Below are positions 36,504 through 46,195 of a DNA stretch of 64,000 bases, in pieces. This DNA is from Armillaria gallica (lineage: Eukaryota > Basidiomycota > Agaricomycetes > Agaricales > Physalacriaceae), in the NCBI GenBank assembly GCA_037576215.1, contig JBANDB010000020.1:372001-436000 (forward strand), given 5' to 3'. Made by a program: the position numbers and the translations under genes. The notes beneath the pieces were generated by a model. It saw only the letters and a list, made by a program, of their open reading frames with translations, was not told where the DNA came from and made no database searches. The first letter of the stretch is position 1. The number at the start of each line of letters is the position of its first letter.

Positions 36504-37977
36504 ATGAGCTCAACTGCTCCTACGTCTTCGATGTTCCCAAATTGTCACATTGCCCCATTTCTTTTGGACAGATACCGTATGTGGTATCGCCACAGCATGT
36601 GTTCGCCCAGTGCACATAAAGCAGCTTCCCAGGCCGACGTATATCTTGGAATCCTCTAATAAGCTCACTGTTTTGACTTTGATTAGGTCAATGAGCGGCC
36701 CCCGTTGGAAAAATAAATACAAAGGCTAGAGGAGTTCGAGTTACAGACGGCAAAGCAGCTGGGCATGAACGGGGAAGCCGACTCAACTGAAGTTCTCCTC
36801 AAGACTAAGCATAGGGTGCTAAGCAGTGCATATGGTCCGTCGGTACTGAGAAAACTCCTTAAACTCCATCGCCTCCGCCTCCAATGCAGTCTTCCTCGGT
36901 TGACCCTTCCCATCAAGTTGGAAGCACAACCCTTACCGCCCGGTGTAAGTGCTTTTCTTTAGTGATTGGCTCTGAGAATATTGATCAAAAGTATTTTAGC
37001 CCTCACACCTCGTCGACGCGGCGCGATTCTGGGTTGTCCTCATTGGAATTGACCAGTATACACACTGTCCACTGCATGATTGCGTATCGGACGTACTATA
37101 ATGGAGAAATACTTCGTTGAGGATCTACACGTGCCTAGGGATCGCATCTAGCTTCTGCTCGGATCAAGGGAGCATAGCTCCCGTGAAGATCCAATGAACC
37201 CTTCACCCGCGCACATCATCGACGCGCTTCTCGGTATCATTACCAATCCCAACGTCGAGTGGCGACAATATTGTCATTTACTTTTCTGGACACGGCTCAT
37301 ATTATCAACACTCAGAGTTTGATGACAATGAGCGTGGAGAACTTGGATACGTTGAAGCACTGTGTCCCATCGATCGTGACACCCCTGGTACGAACGGTAA
37401 GCCTACTCCTGACATCAGTGACCACGAATTCAACGCCATCCTAACCCACATCTTCCGAGCCAAGGGGCACAGAACCACAGTCATTCTGGACTGTTGTTAC
37501 TCCGGTAGCATCAGCCGAGAGCTGCCTGAGCCGGGAGCGCGTGTTATTCCCGTAACGAGAGGTGCGACGCTTGAAGATATGCTTCTCACCGGGGAGGACA
37601 CTCTGAGGGATTATCCTGGATATCGATCCATTTTATCCAAGGACTGGTACCCAGATATGGACTCCCATGCTGCGCTAGCCGCATGTCAGGAATACGAGTT
37701 TGCCAAGGAAAAGAAGGTTTAAGGAGAAGGCCCCATGGTCGGGTACGTTGGAATTTTCACGGACTCGCTATCAGACCCCCGTAGTTTCTGGAAACACAAG
37801 CACGCGCGCATCTGGTATCAGGTCCCAACCAGCATTAAAGGTAATATGCGCCGTTGCCCTCAGAGCTCGATTGTAGGTTTCTGGTTCTTGTGTTTTTCCT
37901 TTTCTGTTTTGTTTTGCTTTCTGTATGACATATATACTCCGATGTGGGGAAGTAGACGTACGTTGTTACAAGATTGA
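36504..37977 (+). pseudogene. Caspase-like protease, copy 4, heavily damaged
   Basis: Exons 36504-36638, 36687-36944 and from 37000 match copy 1 in splice positions. The first exon keeps AHKAA. Lesions: TAA at 36714, a one-base deletion near 37100, TAG at 37149-37151, a two-base loss near 37258, TAA at 37720-37722, and an in-gene deletion near 37768 that removes the segment between TDSL and the TPVVSG-like motif. FSGHGS is intact, but the Cys motif reads ILDCCYSG. A hydrophobic tail (IVGFWFLCFSFSVLFCFLY) is still recognisable, supporting the tail as a family trait. Confidence 0.85.
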
Positions 37978-38094
37978 CAATATTATTTATCCTCAATTCA
38001 TCCCCTCACATTTTCAGTGTAAATTTCGATCAACAATTGTTGCCAGTATATATTCAGACACCTGAATTTGACCCCATACGCAAGTGTTTGTTTC

Positions 38095-39760
38095 CTAAGG
38101 AATGCTTATATTTTCCACAGAAGTGGCTGCATTCATCCCTAAACCGCAACTAGCCAAGGCTTTCCACAGGGTACATGCAGTAGCCTCGCGTACCGGTTCT
38201 GATCGGCTTGCATCCACGTGTCCTGGGCGTTCGGTACTGCAGTACATTCATCAACCAGGCAATACGGGAACGTGAAGGAGGTTACTCACATGTGGAACTA
38301 CACGGCTGAAGGGAGAGCGCGTCGATGAAGAGGTAGAGTGAGAAGATGTTGCTTTCCGTCCCCGAAGAGTCATCCATCGCCGTTGGAGAGAACCCATGAG
38401 CCTCGAGGAGTGCAGCGTAGACATTATGCAGCATGCTTGGCCATGCTTGGCCGATTGCTGGATATTGGGTGTCAAAGGATAAACTTTGAGGATAAGGTAA
38501 GGGTGCTTACCGTGGATCTCGCGAAGCTCGTCGCCCTGTTCCGCCGCGAGTGAAGTATTCATGCATGAGGATATGTTTCTTGAACGCTCCGTCGCGTTGA
38601 GGGGATGTTAGAGTCCATATCATATGTACACTTTGCAGATCCCAGACAAACATCAGCCACATATCATGAAATCAAAGGGCAAAAATACCCGGGTAGCGTA
38701 GAGAGATCCGCGTTGATCTTCCTGCTCGAATCCTGCACTCATCAATACGTGGTCGCCTCCTGTGGGCCGCTCCTCCCTTGCCAAGGTTGATGAACCGAAA
38801 ATTATACGATAGTTCTATCCAGCCGTACTTGTGAGCATAGTCGAGGACTTTGTTAATGATGTAGAACGCGCTGATGTGTGGCATCAATGTCGGATCCACC
38901 TGTGGGACTGAGGGTGCTGTCGTAGCGAAGTCGAAGGTATCGGTGGAAGACTGAAAGGTCGTTGGAGATTGTAGTCTCTCTAGCGATGACATTATTGTCG
39001 CTATGGGCGTAGTCAGAGGATAACAGATGACTGGGCGAGATAAACGTACACAATCTGGTTGTTCGCTTCCAATCTGAAGGAGGTGATGCCGGGTTATTCA
39101 GAACGAGCACATCGAGGGATGCCAGGCGGGTCTGCAGCATCAAAATATAAGCACCGCGTTGTACTAGAACAAAAGGGCTCACTTCCAATGCCCGCATCAA
39201 ATGTACGATATCACGGCATCCCGAATCTCGACATGTATTGATCAGATTGATAGTTTGCATGTGTTCATTCCCTCGGGCTGCCTCTGGATTTTCGGGGCTA
39301 TTTCATACGAACGTCGGCGCATCAAGAATGTTAATCAAGATAAGCTGAGATCGAAGGAACCTTGTTGCTATGGGAAAAAGTGAGCATGATCAGCTAAGCG
39401 TCACAGTAAAATGGCACACTTGGATAGCGGAGATCCAACTTCTCCATAATTTTTGGCTCCGGGCTTTAAAGGCACCGTCACTTGCGGCCCAAACATAGAA
39501 CAGATCATAACTTTCCAACGCCAAAGTTCTCAGAGTTCGAGTTTTGATTGAGGGCGTAAAAATGGGCCTAATTATCGCATCAGATTGAAAAATAACCGTC
39601 GAAGATGACACGAGGCTCTCACAGTAAGACTCGAGGAACATCCTAGTCACTCGGATCACAAGACAGGTTTTCATGCGATTGAGATCTACCGCCTTGTATC
39701 CGAGCCCGTCAATGTAGGCGGTATGCTGTCTTCAAGCAGTAGTAGGATCACACCTGACAA
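38095..39760 (-). pseudogene. Fungalysin (M36) pseudogene, copy in module 3
   Basis: Minus-strand remains in order from the 3' end: GLGMNAATSV, DTWMQADQNRYA, LHNVYAALLEAHGFSPTAMD (38330-38440), DELREIHG, WTLTSPQRNG-like sequence near 38600, FYIINKVLDYAHKYGWIEL (38820-38880), SSDYAHSDNN, and a propeptide-like AYIDGLG region near 39715. The zinc-motif exon and the TTEAGG exon between 38540 and 38600 are deleted. It faces the caspase copy at 36504-37977. Confidence 0.7.
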
Positions 39761-40397
39761 CCAAATTCAGCTAGAGAGCAGGCATATCACTAGACTCATA
39801 CCAGAGATCACAAGCTAGGTCCTGTACTACCTATCAAGACGTGATAGAATGTTAAGGTCGTTCAAAAGAAAATGAACGGCGGCAGACCTCGTTGCCAGGA
39901 TTTGTTAATGATTCTTCATTATGCAGTGTTCCTCCCGAATAACAACCCTACCAAGACCTTTTATAGGGAGCACCTATATTGACAGAACCTATAGTTGACG
40001 AAGCAGTAGATGAGAATATCAAGACTACTGGTGAGGATGATGCATACCTCGTTGAGTCCTCATTGCTCAAGACATAGTTCCAGCATATGGCCGCATATAT
40101 GCTACCAGGTCCTCATGCCTTCTTCGCGTACGTGGTGACCGAATGATGACACCCAGAACGGTAAAATTTCGTTGAGCCATAGCACCGGATGCGGTTTGCT
40201 CGACGACACCAGATACAACTTTCTTGTCAGAGCGACCTTACTACTAGCGACGAGAATACGCATGAAAACGGCGTCTCCATACCACTATACCGCTAAACAG
40301 AGACCTTAGCACGAAGATGAGCTAACAGAGAGTTCCTCACTATAGTCGGAGCGATGATGGTGATGGGAAGGGAAGGAAGTGCGCTTGATTCCCACTA

Positions 40398-41075
40398 CTG
40401 TACTATTACGACCGGATATTCACATAACGCGTAACACGGCCTCGTAATATGAAGATCTGTGAACATCATAACGCGTAACAGGCCCTTTTGGTGCCTCAAA
40501 TTACTCAATATAGTGATTTTTTTCGGTCCGGCTCACGCCGGACTAGTGTTTCGATGACGTGACTTGGCGTGACTCGGCGTGACTTCATATGACTTCGGCT
40601 TCAACGGCTTCACCAAGTCATAATTTTTGACAGCTTTGAAGCCAAGTTGCCGTCACGCCGAAGCCAGTCGTTGAAGCCATGACTTCATGCATTTCCTTCA
40701 AATGGTAAGTCATCCGTTGTTTAGGCAACGTGATATTCGAGAACTTGTCGGAGAAATAGCGGGAATTATCGGGCCGGGTTAAAATTGACCTAAAATAGTA
40801 TTTCGGTATTTTTACATCAAGTCGAAGCTCGGGCAACTTCAGGTCGCGTCAAGCCGCGTCGAGCCGATACCGAAATGTGACTTTACCGAAGTCACTCGGC
40901 AATAGCGGCGCGACTTAGTTCGGCTTGACTGGCGTGGCGCGCGGCTTTAAGCCGAGTCATCGAAACACTACGCCGGACTGCCTATTAAGGTATATGACAT
41001 CATAATGAAGATGTGGTTCTGTGAAGTGCGTAACGCGAAAAAATAACCCGTGAAGATACGGTCGTAATAGTACAG
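40398..41075. mobile_element. Outer MITE with ~25-bp inverted ends, TA flanks
   Basis: The left end CTGTACTATTACGACCG is the reverse complement of the right end, and similarity continues for about 10 bases. TA lies at both borders (40396-40397 and 41076-41077). The module-1 copy (near 7605) lacks this insertion. Without the nested element it is about 240 bp and non-coding. ATAACGCGTAAC words repeat inside. Confidence 0.75.
40544..40970. mobile_element. hAT-like MITE with 8-bp target duplication
   Basis: The ends TAGTGTTTCGATGAC are perfect 15-bp inverted repeats. The 8-bp CGCCGGAC occurs directly on both sides (40536-40543 and 40971-40978). TAGTG-type ends plus an 8-bp duplication indicate the hAT superfamily. 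At 427 bp it is non-autonomous; its interior is built from GACTTCG/CGGCTT words in both orientations, so the whole unit can fold strongly. Confidence 0.88.
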
Positions 41076-41591
41076 TACATGTTGATTTAATAACGGGCCG
41101 GTCAACCCGGTCCACCTCCTCGGCGAAAAGGTTTGTTTGTGTTTTGCTCCGGCCTGGACAATCCTTCGCTTGTACTACCACCGCCCAGGGGCTAAGCTAT
41201 GCTCATTGATTATGGGCTGCTCCAGCTCTAGAAACGATGCCAGAAATCCCTAAAACTGGCCAACTTTCCGTCGCTGCCAGGATCACCCTACACTCTCGAA
41301 ATACCGACCTTGCTTACTCGTGGATTGGATGACATTCCTGGCTTCTGGGATTGCAGCTAGGTATTGGGACACCTTGGTTCTTCTGGCAAAGCAACGATGG
41401 CCAAAGACTCTAGTAAATTCGTGATTTTCTGAATCTTGTATGATTTTTCAAGATTATCCTGTCGTGTCAGATTTTGACTAGCTTTGTAGGCCTAGCAGGA
41501 ACAGGATGCGCTCTGAGCTGCCAGTGGTCGTTTAATGTAACTCGAGGCCGGCAAGCGTTTATCACAGCTAAAGAAAAGGCGTTCGTCATCA

Positions 41592-42140
41592 TTGTTGCCT
41601 CAGGCCTCAGAATCACCCGACGATGTCCCTACTAGTACCACCGCCCTATCACCTGCTTTGTCCGGCCTGCCAGCCTGCCAGCCCGCCGCCCGTCATTCAT
41701 TTCCCACTTCCCTGCCAAAACGCGCCGCTGTGACCACATCGCCATCATCCTCAGCTATACTTCCCAGACTGTACGCGAGCCCTCACCTCTCCATCACCAT
41801 CGTCCTCGTCCCGTACTCCCTCTGTGTTCTACCGCATACCTTCCCTCTGTCCTCGCACCGTTCCAAAGTCAACCGTGGCGCCTATGTCTGGTGCCCATCT
41901 TCGTCTGAATCCGAAGACAAGGACGAAGGCGTGAAGGAGCCGAGCTTCAAGCTGCATACCGCAAGCTTCAGCGATGTGCCTAGAGTGTGTACTGAATAGC
42001 GCGACCCTGGGTACGGGTTCGATGCATATCGACGTATGGAAGACTCGGACCGGGAGCCAAAGAGACGGCGGGTTGAGTACCATGAGGAAGGGAATAGATG
42101 GCCGTGCTGGGATCGCGTATCGGATATTCGCACGAAATAG
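41592..42140 (+). pseudogene. Q-family orphan gene, copy 3
   Basis: One frame from 41592 to TAG at 42138 with one in-frame TAG at 41997-41999, where the other copies have Trp (TEWRD). It keeps AYVWCPSSSESED, VKEPSFKLHTASFSD, YRRMEDSDREPKRRRVEYHE and RWPCWDRV. The N-terminal half is Ser/Pro-rich and diverged from copy 2. Confidence 0.6.
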
Positions 42141-42510
42141 CCAGGAGGCAACTACCGTCGACGAGCAGGGTTTGTCACCGTTTCATTGTACCATAACTTC
42201 TTCCCTTCTTGAGCTCTTCATTTATCGCATTACTTTGTATCATACCACGTCTTTACCACCTCAGAATTTGGGCGGCTATCTTTGTAGGAATCAATTACAC
42301 TCCGGACATGATGCATGATGTAAGGGCTGCTATTCAAGTCGCTCAGGGTTCGAGTTTTAGATAAAGTTTTTGCAGTTGGTTACCCGCCTTTGTAATGGTG
42401 CGTCCAAAGGTTACCGTTTGTGTTGAATGTATTATGAGACGAAGAACGGGCTGGGGCAGATACTTTTGCTTTTCCTGGATTCTATACAGCGGTCGCATAC
42501 GACATGATAC

Positions 42511-42600
42511 TCGGATATGGTGTAAAGGCAACATTGCCGCCTCTCATTGAAACGTTCGCTTATCGTGGTGGCAGCTCAGGGTTCGATCCCCTGTATCCGA
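42511..42600 (+). tRNA. tRNA-Glu(CTC) with ~20-nt intron
   Basis: All arms pair: acceptor TCGGATA with TATCCGA (7 of 7), anticodon stem GCCGC with GTGGC (one G-T), T-arm CAGGG with CCCTG around TTCGATC. The loop reads CTCTCA with anticodon CTC, and the intron sits one base 3' of the anticodon, the standard nuclear position. The A and B boxes fit. A T5 run lies about 25 nt downstream. It is the better of two copies. Confidence 0.8.
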
Positions 42601-42748
42601 ATCGCACCGTCTTCTCAGATAAATACTTTTTGACTCCCGCCGCGCTAGGAAATGAAAGAACCCACAACTCGGAGAAGTTAGAACAACGATAAGCCGGCAC
42701 GCATCAATACCAGGAGAAAGAATACTACCTGAACGGGATCCAGTATAC

Positions 42749-42812
42749 GTCGAACACGGTGTAACGGTCACTTTCCACGCCGCGGGGGGTTCGAGTCCCT
42801 TCCTCGAAATAA
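42749..42812 (+). pseudogene. Truncated tRNA-like unit (Gly-like), second copy
   Basis: Same structure as at 23545: D-arm and T-arm (GGGGGGTTCGAGTCCC) without an anticodon stem. Confidence 0.45.
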
Positions 42813-42927
42813 AGATGTCTACTAATGTATCCTTTTACAATGACGGGCTACTTTCTTTGGAAGTATTTGATGCAAACAATGAGATGGCGATTTGTTACAT
42901 GGGACTGCATAGAGTGTACTCTATCGT

Positions 42928-42985
42928 CCGATATGGTGCAACGGCCGACTTTTGTATTCTGGGTTGGATTCCCGTTATGCAAATT
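42928..42985 (+). pseudogene. Truncated tRNA-like unit (Gln-like), second copy
   Basis: Same as at 23730: TCCGATATGGTGCAACGGCC, then CTTTTGTATTC and a weakened T-arm (GGGTTGGATTCCC). Confidence 0.45.
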
Positions 42986-43354
42986 ATACGAAGGATCGAG
43001 GAGAGTCGATTCACTCATTTTTGATTAACAATGTTGAACGAGCCAGAAGGTCGCGCACTCCATAACGTACGGTGAGACTAGAAAAATGTATTCTGTGGCT
43101 CCTAAATGTGGTAGTAAGCAGCATAGGAAATCTTGCGTTCCGGATAGATCGTGGACGAGGGAATGTAGAGTTTTGTGTGGCAAAGCTGAGTTTGATGACC
43201 CGCCAATGCCTCAGCTTCAATGGACAATGGGTTATTATGGACAGGGTTCGCCGCTATGTCGTCCCAGGTTTTTCGTGAATTGTAGTCTGTAATTTTGAGA
43301 TTGCTTCGTTAATTTTGACTTTGAATGAGGCGTTGACTTTGATGGAAGGCCCAA

Positions 43355-43500
43355 TCGTATTTACACCCCGAAATAGTTCTCATTCCGTGGGACTCTGAAT
43401 TGACGAAACTGCAGGGTATCGCATTTACGACGATTGAAGAGCTAAGGTACCGTGACTTATGTGGTCTTTGGTGAATGTCATAGCCACGGAAGTGCATTGC
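43355..43500 (+). repeat. Element R tail, copy 4
   Basis: ATTGACGAAACTG...ACGATTGAAGAGC and GGTACCGTGACTTAT match 24210-24280. More tRNA-like fragments follow at 43560-43605 and 43797-43860, and a head-like GAATATGGTGTAAGCGC at 44187. Confidence 0.5.
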
Positions 43501-43999
43501 CAGACATAAAAGTAATCGGTATTCTGCTGTTTCTAATAGAGCAGTCCGACACACGTTACTTGGATATGATGTAACATTTTTGCCTCTTCAGAATACTGGG
43601 ACGAATTCAGTTAACGATACGTTTTGTCTTCCCAGAAGTACGGTCCGGTTGGGGCGCTGAATTTTTAATGGTTCGAGTATTACACCAGGCTCGCTGCCTT
43701 TCCTTGCGGCTGACCTAATATTATGACGAGCTCAAGGTGGAGCTTGACTCGGAGAGCAACAACAAGACAACGAGCCTCAAGGCCAAGAGAAGTGTACTGC
43801 GAACATGGCGTGATGGCCACTTCCATGCCGGGAGGGAGCTCGAGTCCCCTTCGTCGAGATTAAGTACACATCTCCTATCAGTCAGCTTCTTTTACAATGA
43901 CGCGCCAAATCCAAATTGCCACGGAATTCCATTTATTTGTTTTTGACTAGAAATGTCCAACGAGCTGGAACATCGCGCACTCCGCAGTGTACCAGGTAA

Positions 44000-45300
44000 T
44001 TCTGATAAAATTTGAGTACCGGGAAGTTCGATGGCCAGGCAATGCTTTAGCTCAACTGAGAACGAGCAAATGCGGAGCAGGGTTCGTCGTCCAATCTTGG
44101 CTTATACTCAGTAGATAACGGAAACTTAAACATCAGTTTGTTAATTTTTCCACAGGTTTGAATAATGAATTGTATAGTTTACCTTTGAATATGGTGTAAG
44201 CGCTAACAAGGGGGTACCGGACCGTCAAGCCGGAATACCCGGTTGGTCGGTCGATGGGGTCTTAAAAAAAATTCTCTATGGATTTTTTTTTTACAACTTT
44301 TTGGGATAATCTCTGTCATGTACACGGTAAAAACTGAATAAAATAAGTTTAACCTTGCTTCTGACCTTGATATATAGGGTCTGAAGTGTCCCAATTATTT
44401 GTGTCCCATGTGAACAAGAGGGGCGCGGACGTAAAATAGCCGACGTGACCTACATTTTCGCGTTTAAGGCCTGGCCCCACCCCCCCTCCCCTCCCCTCCT
44501 TCCATATAGGGTAGTAATATAGCTATATTTGGGACGCTTAGTCATAGTATTTGTTGGCGGCAACTTCTGGCTAGTTGCCGGGTACATGCCGGACCTCGCG
44601 GCAACTGATTCCAGCACCGTTCCAGTAACGCAAAAAGGCTAGAATGTGTAACAGAATGGAGGCTATAGCGTCCATACTGTACAAATTCTCCCGGTAACTA
44701 CAGTGCAGATCAATTTACGCGTTCTATCGTAGTTCCGTACAGTGGAAGCACTTTGCAAAGTCCCGCAAAATGTCAAAATCACATGCCAACAAGCTAGATC
44801 ATGCTGCAGCTATACCCGGCTACAATTTCCCACGCTTCACATTGATTCCCCGCCTCCTTGCTCGTCGTCGCCCGATTCTGCGCCCTTTCATCCACTTTAG
44901 GTACAGATCTGGGATCGCACTACTGTGATGGGATCTCAAACTTTTACGCAGCTGTACTACTGGCTCATGGAAAAATATGTAATTCAACGGTTCGCAATTC
45001 CTTTAGCCACCGATTCGTCCGAGAAGAGCGAGGGACTGATGCACTGCCACTTGGGTCTCTTTTTGTTTTTGTCGTACCCCTAGCAGTGGAACCATATTTC
45101 TATACCCTTTTATGCTATTCAGTTGCGATATCAAAAAATGTTGAATCCGTCTCAGTATTCTTATCTTGCGCTAACATACAGTGAGGAACAAATGAATACC
45201 AAAAATTTCCAGCTTATTATTTGCCCTTATGACTATACTCGCGATAAGTATGCCGTTCGCACCGCGTGTCGCTTAGCTGTACAGTCGGCTCCATGGCGTC
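44000..45300. other. No gene recognised
   Basis: Contains C-rich DNA near 44477-44505 and T-rich runs near 44284. Short frames only. Confidence 0.4.
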
Positions 45301-45382
45301 ATCAATATACAGATTGAATAGACACTTCGATCATGATCATCGTACGCGCTTCTTCACTGTGTACAGGTGATTCCACGGTAAT

Positions 45383-45440
45383 GTACAAAGTTGATTCCAT
45401 GGTAATGTACAAAGTTGATTCCGTAGAAATGTACAAAAGT
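45383..45440. promoter_or_regulatory. Three GTACAAAG repeats, 24-nt period
   Basis: GTACAAAG occurs at 45383, 45407 and 45431, exactly 24 nt apart, just before the ATG at 45444. The same motif clusters in other promoters of this half (50.6-50.8, 57.47-57.53 and 61.89 kb). Confidence 0.55.
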
Positions 45441-45443
45441 AGA

Positions 45444-46103
45444 ATGAACCCGCAATGCTTGCGCTCTCATCGCATACCTATAACAGCACTTCCTCCTGCA
45501 TTGAATATGTCTCTGGACTATGACCTCTTTCACTACCATCGGTATAACCGAATTGGGGATGGCTCTTTGTAGGTTGGTATCCTTAATACTTGCATTCTAC
45601 ACTTAACAATAATCTCGAACAGAAGCATTATTGGAGTCTTCACGGCTTCATCAGAATACGAATACGCTATAAGATTGTATTATTCTCCAGAGCAGCGCCT
45701 CTGGCTTGCTGAGTTTGGCCCGGCCTTCAAATGTGCCGTCTACGCAGACACGGTGCTGCGCTTCCTTGGTGGGATATATGAAGAATACTTTTCTTTGTGG
45801 CCAGAGGATGTTTCAGGAGGGTTCACAGGAGGAAACGAGCCAGATAAGGAGCAGCGGAAAATAGTTCGTCATCCCTTCTGTTTTGATTCCTTTGCTGAAC
45901 CTAATGTACAGGAGATTTTCACGCTCTTTATTATGGGTCTAAAGCAATTGTGGCTTTATAATCACTATGGTCTGCATCGTTGGAGTCGCAGTGCAATCAT
46001 CGATGTGCTCGATGACCTGGAGAGCATGGCCACCCGTGAGTTCCAAAAGATCTGCCATGTTTTTGGTCATCCTCGCGTTATTGTGCCGTCCCAAACCTAT
46101 TGA
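45444..46103 (+). CDS. Orphan two-exon protein, 201 aa
   Basis: Exons 45444-45568 and 45623-46103 join in phase 2 across a 54-nt GT/AG intron; the join reads GDGSLSIIGVF. An in-frame ATG at 45333 would extend it through the repeat array, so the start at 45444 is preferred. The protein has aromatic-rich, acidic stretches (RLWLAEFGPAFKCAVYAD, LGGIYEEYFSLWPED) and LYNHYGLHRWSRSA. No signal peptide, membrane segment or known domain is recognised. It lies next to the KDZ element, tail to tail. Confidence 0.6.
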
Positions 46104-46195
46104 AGTCGATCGCAATGAGTAGATACTGATGTACCGATCTTACTATATCACCGACTCTTATCATATCGTAACCTGACTTGTTGACATTAAAAAAA

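Larger units (their letters stand above)
38560..43560. repeat. Large duplicated block, module 3
   Basis: The left part matches 5950-8760; the right part (41090-43520) matches 21950-24370, including Q, a tRNA-Glu gene, two truncated tRNA-like units and the tail of element R. Confidence 0.75.
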
